Source of the DNA: Prochlorococcus sp. AG-409-K04
Lineage (GTDB): Bacteria; Cyanobacteriota; Cyanobacteriia; PCC-6307; Cyanobiaceae
Reading direction: 5' to 3'
Length of the DNA: 64,000 nt
NCBI GenBank assembly: GCA_003215555.1
Contig: QCKE01000004.1
Span: forward strand, 1-64,000
The notes beneath the pieces are model-generated. The model was not told the DNA's origin and searched no databases. It saw only the letters and a program-made list of their open reading frames with translations. The position numbers were made by a program, and so were the translations under genes. Positions 48,656 to 57,328 of the stretch are shown piece after piece (the stretch's first letter is position 1; each line of letters opens with the position of its first letter).

Positions 48656-49717
48656 ATGTCTGAAAATCCAAGCTCAACTGCTCCAGAATTAGAAGTAGAC
48701 CAAACTGCTATTGGTGATGAGTCTGCAATAGAAGAATCGTCCATTCCAGAAAACATTCCTTCTGCAGATGATCCAAGTAGCAGAATCAAGAAATATGACT
48801 TAAATGATGCTGGATTTTCACTAGAAGAATTTGACTCGTTATTAGGTAAATACGATTACAACTTCAAACCTGGAGACATTGTTAACGGAACTGTCTTTGC
48901 CCTCGAAACCAAAGGAGCAATGATTGACATAGGTGCTAAAACTGCAGCATTCATGCCTATGCAAGAAGTATCAATAAATAGAGTAGAAGGCTTAAGTGAT
49001 GTTCTCCAGCCTTCAGAAATCAGGCAATTCTTTATAATGAGTGAAGAGAATGAGGATGGTCAGTTATCATTATCAATTCGCAGAATTGAATATCAACGCG
49101 CTTGGGAAAGAGTTCGTCAATTACAAAAAGAAGATGCAACAATATACTCTGAGGTTTTTGCAACGAATAGAGGAGGTGCACTTGTCAGAGTTGAAGGGCT
49201 CAGAGGTTTTATCCCAGGTTCTCATATCAGTACTAGAAAAGCTAAAGAAGAACTAGTAGCTGACTATCTTCCTCTAAAATTTCTAGAAGTTGATGAAGAA
49301 AGAAATCGCTTGGTACTAAGCCATCGAAGAGCTTTGGTGGAGAGAAAGATGAATCGCCTAGAAGTAGGAGAAGTTGTAGTAGGTGCAGTTAGAGGTATTA
49401 AGCCATATGGAGCATTTATTGATATCGGTGGAGTAAGTGGCTTACTCCACATTTCAGAAATCAGTCATGAACATATAGAAACTCCTCATACAGTTCTAAA
49501 TGTAAATGATCAAATGAAAGTCATGATTATTGATCTAGATGCAGAACGAGGTCGCATATCTCTATCTACAAAAGCTTTAGAGCCAGAACCTGGAGATATG
49601 CTCACAGATCCACAAAAGGTCTTTGATAAAGCTGAAGAAATGGCAGCAAAATACAAGGAAATGCTTCTAGAACAAGCAGAAGAAGGAGAAAACCCAATAG
49701 CCTCAATGGAAATTTAA
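48656..49717 (+). CDS. rpsA: 30S ribosomal protein S1
   Basis: 353-residue S1 with three S1 RNA-binding domains at about residues 72-140 (GDIVNGTVFALETKGAMIDIGAKTAAFMPMQE), 158-225 (ATIYSEVFATNRGGALVRVEGLRGFIPGSHIS) and 240-312 (GEVVVGAVRGIKPYGAFIDIGGVSGLLHISEISHEHI). An acidic N-terminal extension precedes them. Three domains is the cyanobacterial and chloroplast form, against six in E. coli. The HAD gene starts 12 bases after its stop. Confidence 0.96.
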   Translation: MSENPSSTAPELEVDQTAIGDESAIEESSIPENIPSADDPSSRIKKYDLNDAGFSLEEFDSLLGKYDYNFKPGDIVNGTVFALETKGAMIDIGAKTAAFMPMQEVSINRVEGLSDVLQPSEIRQFFIMSEENEDGQLSLSIRRIEYQRAWERVRQLQKEDATIYSEVFATNRGGALVRVEGLRGFIPGSHISTRKAKEELVADYLPLKFLEVDEERNRLVLSHRRALVERKMNRLEVGEVVVGAVRGIKPYGAFIDIGGVSGLLHISEISHEHIETPHTVLNVNDQMKVMIIDLDAERGRISLSTKALEPEPGDMLTDPQKVFDKAEEMAAKYKEMLLEQAEEGENPIASMEI

Positions 49718-49729
49718 CTTCCAAATCTA

Positions 49730-50509
49730 GTGCCGACAATATATTTAAAGGGAAAATATATTGGGGAAATTAATGGTATTTTATTTGATAAAGATGGCAC
49801 CTTAATTAATAGCGAAAAAAGGTTATTGGATTTGTCAAGATTTAGAATTAATGAGGCAAAAAAGAAATTCAAGAAAGAAAATTATCCTAATGAGATAATA
49901 TCAACATTAGAAGATTTACTTTCTAAAGCATATGGAATAGACTCACAAGGTATAAACCCAAATGGTTCTATTGCAATAGCATCAAAGCAAGATAATTTAA
50001 TAAGTACTGCTACTATCTTTTCCCTAATAACACAAAACTGGCCGAAATCACTAGAGATTGCAAATGAAATTTTTTCCAAATCAAAGGCATCGGACTCAGG
50101 AGGCAATTACAAAAGTAAAGGAATGAATCTTCTCCCAGGAGTAATTTCTATGCTTAACAAAGCCAAAGATTTTAATATCAAGCTAGGAATAATTAGCAAT
50201 GATACGAAAATTGGTATCAAAAAATTTCTCAAAGAAAATCGATTAGAAGATAAATTTCATTATCTTTGGAGTTCAGATGATATACCTTCAAAACCAAATC
50301 CCAATGCTGTGAAATACATGTGCAAATCAATGAAATTAAATATTTCAAAATGTGCCCTAATTGGAGATTCAAATAGTGACATGCGAATGGCTCGCAAAAG
50401 TGGAATCAAATTAGCCCTGGGCTATATTTCAGGATGGAAACGTGAGCCTTTGCTATATGAACATCATCATCTCATTTACCATTGGAATGATTTAAATTTC
50501 CAAGATTGA
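49730..50509 (+). CDS. HAD-superfamily hydrolase
   Basis: 259-residue haloacid-dehalogenase-type phosphatase. Motif I is NGILFDKDGTLINSEKRLLDL (nucleophile and second Asp in DKDGT), motif II LGIISNDT, and motifs III/IV are KPNPNAV and ALIGDSNSDMRMARKSG. The cap between motif I and II is helical. It resembles phosphoglycolate phosphatase-like members, but substrate cannot be assigned. The start is GTG at 49730. It lies between rps1 and metK on the same strand with short gaps. Confidence 0.85.
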   Translation: MPTIYLKGKYIGEINGILFDKDGTLINSEKRLLDLSRFRINEAKKKFKKENYPNEIISTLEDLLSKAYGIDSQGINPNGSIAIASKQDNLISTATIFSLITQNWPKSLEIANEIFSKSKASDSGGNYKSKGMNLLPGVISMLNKAKDFNIKLGIISNDTKIGIKKFLKENRLEDKFHYLWSSDDIPSKPNPNAVKYMCKSMKLNISKCALIGDSNSDMRMARKSGIKLALGYISGWKREPLLYEHHHLIYHWNDLNFQD

Positions 50510-50551
50510 TTATAAAATAAATTCTCAAACAAACAATTAACTCAAATACAC

Positions 50552-51784
50552 GTGTCGAGCTTTGTTTTTACTTCTGAATCAGTAACAGAAGGTCACCCTG
50601 ACAAAATATGCGATCAAATAAGTGATGCTGTCCTAGATTCGCTTTTAGAACAAGATCCATATAGCAGAGTTGCTTGTGAGACTGTTGTAAATACAGGCCT
50701 ATGCCTAATTACAGGAGAAGTAACTTCTAAAGCAAAAGTCGATTTCATCAATCTTGTAAGAGAGGTTATTAAAGAGATTGGTTATTGCGATGCAAAAGCA
50801 GGAGGTTTTGATGCAAATAGCTGCTCTGTACTGGTTGCACTAGATCAACAATCTCCAGATATTGCACAAGGAGTTGATGAAGCTGATGATCATAGTGGCA
50901 ATGTTTTTGACAAGATTGGGGCCGGAGACCAAGGGATCATGTTTGGATATGCGTGTAATGAAACTCCTGAATTAATGCCTCTTCCAATAAGTTTGGCGCA
51001 CAGACTTTCAAGGAAACTTGCAGAAATTAGACACGAAAAAAAATTAGACTATCTGCTTCCCGATGGAAAAACTCAAGTAAGTGTTATTTATGAAAATAAC
51101 AAACCAGTTGCAATAGACACAATAGTTATATCTACACAACATACTCCCAAAGTCAACGGCTTCTCAAATGAAACAGAAATAAGAGATCAAATCAGCAAAG
51201 ATCTCTGGGAATTGGTTGTTAACCCTGCTACAGAAGATCTGTTAATCAAACCAAATAAAGAAACCACGAAATTTCTAGTTAATCCCACAGGAAAATTTGT
51301 TGTTGGAGGTCCTCAAGGAGATGCTGGACTCACTGGGCGCAAAATCATTGTGGACACATATGGAGGATATGCAAGGCATGGAGGTGGTGCCTTCTCAGGA
51401 AAAGATCCTACAAAAGTAGATAGATCCGCAGCATATGCAGCAAGATTCGTATCAAAATCTTTAGTAGCAGCTGGTTTTGCAAGTCGAGTTGAAACGCAAC
51501 TTAGTTATGCAATAGGAGTAGCAAATCCTGTATCGATTTTGGTTGAAACGTTTGGCACAGGAACGATCTCCAATGAAGAGTTAACCGAATTAGTTAGGAA
51601 TAATTTTGATCTCCGTCCTGCAGCAATTATTCAACAATTCAAACTTAGAGAACTCCCTAAAGAAAATAAAGGTCGTTTTTATAGAGACGTAGCAGCATAT
51701 GGTCATTTTGGAAGAACTGATCTAATGCTTCCTTGGGAAGATGTTCAATCAAAAGCTGATGAATTAGTGAAATTGAAAAGTTGA
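50552..51784 (+). CDS. metK: S-adenosylmethionine synthetase
   Basis: Makes SAM from methionine and ATP. The 410-residue protein begins [28 protein letters not shown] and has [23 protein letters not shown] and the glycine-rich [22 protein letters not shown]. The start is GTG. Its stop overlaps the start of the FGGY kinase by four bases (TTGA), so the two are translated together. SAM made here feeds cobalamin, tRNA and rRNA methylation as well as radical-SAM reactions. Confidence 0.97.
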   Translation: MSSFVFTSESVTEGHPDKICDQISDAVLDSLLEQDPYSRVACETVVNTGLCLITGEVTSKAKVDFINLVREVIKEIGYCDAKAGGFDANSCSVLVALDQQSPDIAQGVDEADDHSGNVFDKIGAGDQGIMFGYACNETPELMPLPISLAHRLSRKLAEIRHEKKLDYLLPDGKTQVSVIYENNKPVAIDTIVISTQHTPKVNGFSNETEIRDQISKDLWELVVNPATEDLLIKPNKETTKFLVNPTGKFVVGGPQGDAGLTGRKIIVDTYGGYARHGGGAFSGKDPTKVDRSAAYAARFVSKSLVAAGFASRVETQLSYAIGVANPVSILVETFGTGTISNEELTELVRNNFDLRPAAIIQQFKLRELPKENKGRFYRDVAAYGHFGRTDLMLPWEDVQSKADELVKLKS

Positions 51785-53031
51785 AGCAATTTATTCCCAA
51801 CGAGCCATTAGTTCTTGGAATAGATTTAGGGACAAGTGGTGCACGAATAGCTGTAATTAATAAAGAAAAGTCACTCAAATATTTTGCATCTACTCAATAT
51901 GAATCAGGTTTAGACAATTGCTATGACTGGCAAGCATCATGCAAACATCTCATTAGCAAAATACCTTTAGAGATAAAGAATCAAATTATTGCATGCTCAG
52001 TTGATGGAACTTCTGGGACATTAATGGGATGCAATGAGCAGGGGACTCCATTAAGCAAGGCTTTACCTTATTTTCATGAATGCATGAAAAAGCTAGACAG
52101 TCTCCAAGAATTCGAAAAAGTTGAAAAAGGTTTTACAAAAAAAAATGGGAGTCTTGCAAGAGCTTTTAAACTAATCACTCTTCATGGTCATCAAATTCTT
52201 TTAAGGCATCAAGCAGATTGGATTAGTGGCTGGCTTCTCAATGATTGGTCAATGGGTGAAGAAGGAAACAATCTAAAACTAGGCTGGGACTACTTAAAAC
52301 AAAGCTGGCCTATTGAGGTGGAAGATTTTCTAGGAAAAAAAACATTGCCCACAATTGTTCCTAGTGGAAGTTCAATGGGAACAATTTCACCGATAGTTGC
52401 AAAAGAATTAAATTTGCCTAATACACTTGAAATCATTGCTGGAACAACAGATTCCAATGCTGCTGTATTAGCTACAGATGCCTCACCTTCAGAAGGTATC
52501 ACCATCTTAGGTAGCACTATAGTAATTAAACGTTTTACTAAAACACCTATAAAAGATTTAGGAATAACTAATCACAAAGTATGTGACCAATGGTTAATAG
52601 GAGGAGCTTCTAATGCAGGCTGTTTAGTCTTAAATCAATTCTTTTCCACAGAAAACGTAATCGAATTAAGCAAGCAAATTAACACTGAATATGGCAGCGG
52701 ACTATTTTATAGACCACTACCTTCAAGAGGAGAACGCTTCCCTAAGTATGATCCAGATTTAGAACCAATTCTTAAGCCAAGGCCAGTTAGCGATTCTCTT
52801 TTTCTTCATGGCTTACTTGAGGGACTTTCAAGAATTGAGGCTCAAGGATGGGAAAAGTTTAGAAACCTTGGGTTAGGAATTCCAAGCAAAATAATTACAC
52901 TTGGAGGAGGCTCTCGAAATCCACAATGGCGAAAAATTCGAGAAAAATTAATAGGCATTCCAATTCGAACATGCGTAAAGCAGCCAGCAGAAGGGGTTGC
53001 GCGAATTGCTTTAAAAGCAATTAAAAAATAA
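51781..53031 (+). CDS. FGGY-family sugar kinase
   Basis: 416-residue sugar kinase of the ASKHA fold. The N-terminal phosphate-1 motif is [20 protein letters not shown], the adenosine region includes [32 protein letters not shown], and the C-terminal [24 protein letters not shown] with [16 protein letters not shown] closes it. It resembles the short cyanobacterial/plant xylulokinase-like kinase that was shown in Synechococcus to prefer D-ribulose. The start is TTG, overlapping metK by four bases. The true substrate in this organism is unknown. Confidence 0.88.
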   Translation: MKQFIPNEPLVLGIDLGTSGARIAVINKEKSLKYFASTQYESGLDNCYDWQASCKHLISKIPLEIKNQIIACSVDGTSGTLMGCNEQGTPLSKALPYFHECMKKLDSLQEFEKVEKGFTKKNGSLARAFKLITLHGHQILLRHQADWISGWLLNDWSMGEEGNNLKLGWDYLKQSWPIEVEDFLGKKTLPTIVPSGSSMGTISPIVAKELNLPNTLEIIAGTTDSNAAVLATDASPSEGITILGSTIVIKRFTKTPIKDLGITNHKVCDQWLIGGASNAGCLVLNQFFSTENVIELSKQINTEYGSGLFYRPLPSRGERFPKYDPDLEPILKPRPVSDSLFLHGLLEGLSRIEAQGWEKFRNLGLGIPSKIITLGGGSRNPQWRKIREKLIGIPIRTCVKQPAEGVARIALKAIKK

Positions 53032-53156
53032 TTTCAGAAAAATCTTCAACTTAAAAACAATTTCATTAAACGAGCATTCATAAATCCAAAAATTTTTCTA
53101 AGAGGAATAAGCATTGAGATAAGATAATAGTCGGCTATTTATTAGAATAGAAACAA

Positions 53157-53229
53157 GCCGGGATAGCTCAGTTGGTAGAGCAGGCGACTGAAAATCGCCG
53201 TGTCCGCAGTTCAAATCTGCGTCCTGGCA
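53157..53229 (+). tRNA. tRNA-Phe (GAA)
   Basis: Acceptor GCCGGGA pairs with TCCTGGC, D arm GCTCAGTTGGTAGAGC, anticodon loop CTGAAAA with anticodon GAA, T arm GCAGTTCAAATCTGC, discriminator A at 53229. CCA is encoded at 53230-53232, unlike the other tRNAs here. Confidence 0.97.
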
Positions 53230-53489
53230 CCATTTATCTTCGATCAGTGCATCAAACCAGATTGACCATATTCTTTTATTATCAAAAAAACTTTTAACCT
53301 GGTGCATACAAGATTTCAAATCTATTCAGCAAAATCATAATTAACTAAATTTTTAAGGTCGATTTTTAACAAGCAAAACCTAGTCTGTCATTTTAAAAAT
53401 CAAATAATTATATATAAATATAAGCCAAAATAGAATCAAGACTCTGATAATCTATTTGCATTGTTTTTAAAATAGTTCTAAAAACTATT

Positions 53490-53711
53490 ATGAAAGAATA
53501 TAGTAATGCCTTCAACAATGCTGATAGCTTCGCGATGATCTTTGACGAAGCATGGAAAAAAACACTTAACGACAGTGAAAAAGCTTTAACAGTTGACCAA
53601 CGGATTCAAAACATTATTGAAGAAAACAAGGATCATCCATTCATAAAATCTTCTCCTGAAAAAGCCTTCAGTGTTGCAAAGTTTCGCTTGCGACTTCTTC
53701 AACTGGAATAA
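53490..53711 (+). CDS. Small acidic hypothetical protein
   Basis: 73-residue soluble protein of unknown function: MKEYSNAFNNADSFAMIFDE, then helical charged sequence ending KAFSVAKFRLRLLQLE. It lacks signal and membrane segments. It lies between tRNA-Phe and the PucC-type gene on the same strand, 88 bases from the latter. The 257 bases before it, after tRNA-Phe, appear empty. Likely a picocyanobacterial family gene. Confidence 0.65.
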   Translation: MKEYSNAFNNADSFAMIFDEAWKKTLNDSEKALTVDQRIQNIIEENKDHPFIKSSPEKAFSVAKFRLRLLQLE

Positions 53712-53799
53712 ACAGATGATTCATTTTATTCTTTTCAAGGTAATGAGTAGATTATTCAAATCTGTTTCAATGCGATGACCTATTGAGAGTCAAATTCTC

Positions 53800-55188
53800 T
53801 TGGAAAACAAAAAAACATTACATCCCCTTAATCTCTTAAGACTAAGCTTATTTCAAGGCTGCTTGGGCTGTTTAGCAGTGATTTTCGCTGGGATGCTCAA
53901 CAGAATAATGATTACAGAGCTGGCATTCCCAGCACTTCTTGTAGGCGGAGGACTTGCATTTGAACAAATTGTTTCGCCTTCACGAGTCTTGTTTGGAAAT
54001 ATCTCAGATAGTTGGCCAATTAAAGGAAGAAAAAGGACGCCATATATCCTTTTAGGATCTGCAGCATTTTGCTTATTAGCGGTATTATCTATCCCAATAA
54101 TTTTCGAAACAGAAAAAGCCTTGAATCAGGGATCATTTTCTTCGATTACATTTAGCATAATTTCTTTATGTTCACTTTTTGCCTTATATGGATTAGCAAT
54201 ATCAATGGCAACAACACCCTACTTAGCATTAATTATTGACCTTACCCAAGAGAAAGAAAGATCAAAAGCGGTTGGCATCATTTGGTGCATGCTAACTATT
54301 GGAATTATCGTTGGCGCAATTTCCATTTCCATTGCAACTAAAAATTTGGATGGCATAACTAATACACTTTTACTTCAAACGACACTTCAGAAATTTATGA
54401 TAAATGTTAGTGCAATAATATTTTTTATTGTACTATTTGCATGTTGGGGCATAGAACCAAAAAACAAGGAATTATCTACTAAGGGAAAGAAATCTAATAA
54501 TGAGGTTGGCCTTTCTATGGCTTGGTCTTTAATTACTTCAAGTAAACAAATATTTATTTTCTTTAGCTTTTTAATTTTTTATACTTTAGGACTATTTTTA
54601 CAAGATCCGATCTTGGAAAGTTTTGGAGCAGAAGTTTTTAATTTACCTATATCAAAAACAACTTTATTAAATGCTTACTGGGGAATTGGTACATTAATAG
54701 GTCTCTTATTGGGCGGATTGATAATAATACCTAGGATAGGAAAGTTTTATTCAGCCAAGCTAGGTTGCTGGTTGATTGCTTTATCTTTAGGACTATTAAT
54801 AATCAGTGGGTCTATACAAAATAATCATTTGCTTTTTACTGTTCTATTTATTTTCGGAATATCTGCAGGAATTGCTACAAATAGCGCATTATCATTAATG
54901 TTAGACCTTACAATGCCTGAAGTGGCTGGTACTTTTGTAGGAGTTTGGGGCCTTGCGCAGGCCTTGTCTCGGGCAATGGGTAAAGTTTTTGGTGGTGGTT
55001 TATTAGATATTGGGAGATCATTCAGCAACCAAGCAAACTCATTACCAGCATTTTCATTTGTATTTTCAATTGAAATAATCATAATTTTAATTGCAATAGT
55101 CATCCTTGATAAAGTAAGTGTGAGTAAATTCAGAAAAGAAACATCAACAAAAATGGAATCTCTATTCATGGCAGAACTTGATAACTAA
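53800..55188 (+). CDS. PucC-type (BCD family) major-facilitator protein
   Basis: 462-residue membrane protein with about twelve hydrophobic segments, of the bacteriochlorophyll-delivery (PucC/LhaA) branch of the major facilitator superfamily. Motifs include EQIVSPSRVLFGNISDSWPIKGRKRTPYILLG, GLAISMATTPYLALIIDLTQEKERSKAVGIIW and LDLTMPEVAGTFVGVWGLAQALSRAMGKVFGGGLLD. In oxygenic phototrophs these are thought to assist chlorophyll-protein or antenna assembly. The start is TTG. It lies 29 bases upstream of the phycoerythrin linker, which ties it to the antenna locus. Confidence 0.87.
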   Translation: MENKKTLHPLNLLRLSLFQGCLGCLAVIFAGMLNRIMITELAFPALLVGGGLAFEQIVSPSRVLFGNISDSWPIKGRKRTPYILLGSAAFCLLAVLSIPIIFETEKALNQGSFSSITFSIISLCSLFALYGLAISMATTPYLALIIDLTQEKERSKAVGIIWCMLTIGIIVGAISISIATKNLDGITNTLLLQTTLQKFMINVSAIIFFIVLFACWGIEPKNKELSTKGKKSNNEVGLSMAWSLITSSKQIFIFFSFLIFYTLGLFLQDPILESFGAEVFNLPISKTTLLNAYWGIGTLIGLLLGGLIIIPRIGKFYSAKLGCWLIALSLGLLIISGSIQNNHLLFTVLFIFGISAGIATNSALSLMLDLTMPEVAGTFVGVWGLAQALSRAMGKVFGGGLLDIGRSFSNQANSLPAFSFVFSIEIIIILIAIVILDKVSVSKFRKETSTKMESLFMAELDN

Positions 55189-55217
55189 TTTTTATTTTTT
55201 GTCTCAATACAGTAACT

Positions 55218-56015
55218 ATGGATTTCATCTCTCGAAACGAATTTGAACGCAGATTATCTTACATGCAAGAAAGAAAGTTTTTTAGCTATGGGAAATCACG
55301 CGTATCTGGAAGTCAAATAAGCGCATATTACATGCATATAAGGAGTGTATATATGCCTGGACAAAAGAATATATTTACTCCAAACTCTAAATCAAAACCA
55401 AAAGAAATAAATGAAAATAATATGCGTCAAATGAATCAGATTTATAAACGTGAAAAATATATCAATTACACCCAAAATAAAGGTAAAAACGAGATGTCAA
55501 ATAATCTAAATAACTATACATACAATGAATTTACTCCTTTTAGTGACGAATCATTGCTTGTTGCTATAGGAGCATCATATAAGCAGGTATATGGGAATTT
55601 TGCACCTATGGAAAGCGAACGTTCAATAGAACTTGAAAGGAGACTAAGGAATGGTGATATCCCAATCAGGGAATTTGTTAGAGGTCTTGCTAAATCAACA
55701 TTTTATTTAAACAACTTCGTATTAAAATTCTCTCAAAAGAGATTAATAGAACTCAATTTCATGCATTTATTAGGTAGGCCACTAATGAATCAGCAAGAAC
55801 TTATTCAACGAATAGACATAATTACCAATGAAGGCTTTGAACGACATGTTGATGATCTGGTCGACTCTTTCGAATATGAAAAACACTTTGGAGAAGACAT
55901 AGTTCCATTCCAAAGATTTTGGAACTCTCCTTTTGGAGGAAGAACATCAAGCTTTGTAAAAACAGCTTCCTTTAGAAAGGGTTTCGCTTCAAGTGATAAC
56001 GTATTTTATCAATAG
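55218..56015 (+). CDS. ppeC: Phycoerythrin-associated linker polypeptide
   Basis: 265-residue linker with a PBS-linker (Pfam 00427-type) domain at about residues 115-240: SLLVAIGASYKQVYGNFAPMESERSIELERRLRNGDIPIREFVRGLAKSTFYL and LMHLLGRPLMNQQELIQRIDIITNEGFERHVDDLVDSFEYEKHFGEDIVPFQRFWNSP. Basic N-terminal 110 residues contain no second domain. It should organise phycoerythrin. The N-terminal half is rich in Lys, Asn and Tyr. It precedes a 62-residue gene by 12 bases. Confidence 0.9.
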   Translation: MDFISRNEFERRLSYMQERKFFSYGKSRVSGSQISAYYMHIRSVYMPGQKNIFTPNSKSKPKEINENNMRQMNQIYKREKYINYTQNKGKNEMSNNLNNYTYNEFTPFSDESLLVAIGASYKQVYGNFAPMESERSIELERRLRNGDIPIREFVRGLAKSTFYLNNFVLKFSQKRLIELNFMHLLGRPLMNQQELIQRIDIITNEGFERHVDDLVDSFEYEKHFGEDIVPFQRFWNSPFGGRTSSFVKTASFRKGFASSDNVFYQ

Positions 56016-56027
56016 AGTTTTTATGGC

Positions 56028-56216
56028 ATGACGATAAACAGGCCCCCTTCGAATGAAAGACCAGGCAATCAAGCATCTAAAACACCATCTGGGAAAAAAG
56101 TTCCTATGGCTATGTCAATGATGGTTGATTCAATGGTTAGAATGATTCAACAAGGTAGTGAAAAATACTCTGATATTGAGCCGGAAAAAAACTTCCGCAC
56201 ACCCAATGGGGATTGA
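56028..56216 (+). CDS. Small protein between linker and cpeS
   Basis: 62-residue protein, family not recognised. The N-terminal half is polar and proline/lysine-rich (NRPPSNERPGNQASKTPSGKK), the C-terminal half is a methionine-rich helix (VPMAMSMMVDSMVRMIQQGSEKYSD). It starts 12 bases after the linker stop and overlaps the cpeS start by 11 bases, so it is translated within the phycoerythrin operon. A chaperone or assembly role is inference. Confidence 0.7.
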   Translation: MTINRPPSNERPGNQASKTPSGKKVPMAMSMMVDSMVRMIQQGSEKYSDIEPEKNFRTPNGD

Positions 56217-56739
56217 GGAGTTTCTAAAACAAAGCGAAGGAGAATGGATATCTATGAGAAGTGCTCATTCTCTTGCATTTAAGCAATTTGAAAATATTGA
56301 GAGCAATATTCAAATCAAAATCCTCACAAAAGAGGATAAGAAAATAAAAAGCTTTCTTCAAGAAAATAACTATAAGAATAATGATATATTTTCAGCATTT
56401 GAAATGTCTTGGGAAGGTATATCTACTTGGAATAATGAAAATAATCCTATGGAACTCTCTGGTAATAGCATCTTAATAGTGATCAAAAAGAAACAAAATA
56501 CTGGGCTTATTATTAGAAGTGTTGGTTATACTGAAAAAATTCAAGCAATTTCCAATTATTCATTTATTTCTGATGGAACAATAATTTTATCAACAACCTA
56601 TAATGAAACGATTGCTGAAGAACGTATTTGGTTTATCAGTAAAAATGTTCGTTGTCGTTCATCAGTCATAAAATCATTAAACAAAGAAGCTATCTTGCAA
56701 ACATCATTTGCATCTGAGATAAGAAAGAGTAACAATTAG
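56206..56739 (+). CDS. cpeS: CpeS-type bilin lyase
   Basis: 177-residue lyase of the CpcS/CpeS family that attaches phycoerythrobilin to the Cys-82 positions of phycoerythrin subunits. The sequence begins MGIEEFLKQSEGEWISMRSAHSLAFKQFE and has SGNSILIVIKKKQNTGLIIRSVGYTEKIQAISNYSFISDGTIILSTTY and ERIWFISKNVRCRSSVIKS, matching the lipocalin-like family. The start at 56206 is chosen by family alignment; an earlier in-frame start at 56158 would add 16 residues. It overlaps the 62-residue gene by 11 bases and precedes cpeT by ten. Confidence 0.9.
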   Translation: MGIEEFLKQSEGEWISMRSAHSLAFKQFENIESNIQIKILTKEDKKIKSFLQENNYKNNDIFSAFEMSWEGISTWNNENNPMELSGNSILIVIKKKQNTGLIIRSVGYTEKIQAISNYSFISDGTIILSTTYNETIAEERIWFISKNVRCRSSVIKSLNKEAILQTSFASEIRKSNN

Positions 56740-56749
56740 AAAAACAATA

Positions 56750-57325
56750 GTGAATAATATATCTAAAATTGAATATCATTTTATCAAGACACTTTGCGGT
56801 CAATATACTAATAAGCTTCAAGCACACAAATACCCAAAATTATATGCTCATATAAATATCTACTTTAGATTAGTTCCTATTAATAAAGATAGAAAATTAT
56901 ATATATATTCTGAACAAAGTTATGACCATTCGCCATGGTCGCCTTATCGCCAAGCAGTTCATACAATTTCATATAAAGAAAATATGTTTATCTTAAGTAA
57001 TTATATGATAAGCAATTCAGATAGAATTGCTGGAGCAGGATTTACATTAGATCTATTAAAAGAGATTTCAATTACAGATTTAACATTAAGAAAAGATTGC
57101 GAGATGAGCTTTTACAAAATAAACAATGATTCCTATAGAGGATTTTTAAAGAAAGAGAGAAAATGCATAGTTAAGAGAAATGAGCACTGCACTTATCTTG
57201 TCAGCAATGTTATATTTAATAAAAATAAATTCCTTAGCAAAGATGAAGGCTATGATATTAAGACTAATCAAAAAATATGGGGTTCGAATCATGGCTATTT
57301 AGTCTTCAGAAGAGTTAATGAATAA
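56750..57325 (+). CDS. cpeT: CpeT-type bilin lyase
   Basis: 191-residue protein of the CpcT/CpeT family, whose members attach bilin to the beta-subunit cysteine near position 155-165. It shows TLCGQYTNKLQAHKYPKLYAHINIYFRLVPI, YIYSEQSYDHSPWSPYRQAVHTISYKENMFIL, RKDCEMSFYKINNDSYRGFLKKERKCIV and ending KIWGSNHGYLVFRRV, the ordered family pattern. The start is GTG at 56750. It converges on cpeY with three bases between stops. Confidence 0.92.
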   Translation: MNNISKIEYHFIKTLCGQYTNKLQAHKYPKLYAHINIYFRLVPINKDRKLYIYSEQSYDHSPWSPYRQAVHTISYKENMFILSNYMISNSDRIAGAGFTLDLLKEISITDLTLRKDCEMSFYKINNDSYRGFLKKERKCIVKRNEHCTYLVSNVIFNKNKFLSKDEGYDIKTNQKIWGSNHGYLVFRRVNE

Positions 57326-57328
57326 TAT

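Noticed and set aside
53098-53319. Minus-strand frame over tRNA-Phe
   Set aside because: Contains GHGDFQSPALPTEL, another false tRNA translation; no ribosome site and no likeness to proteins.
56158-56205. Longer cpeS start adding 16 residues
   Set aside because: The added residues have no family similarity and overlap the upstream small gene; MGIEEF at 56206 matches the family start.
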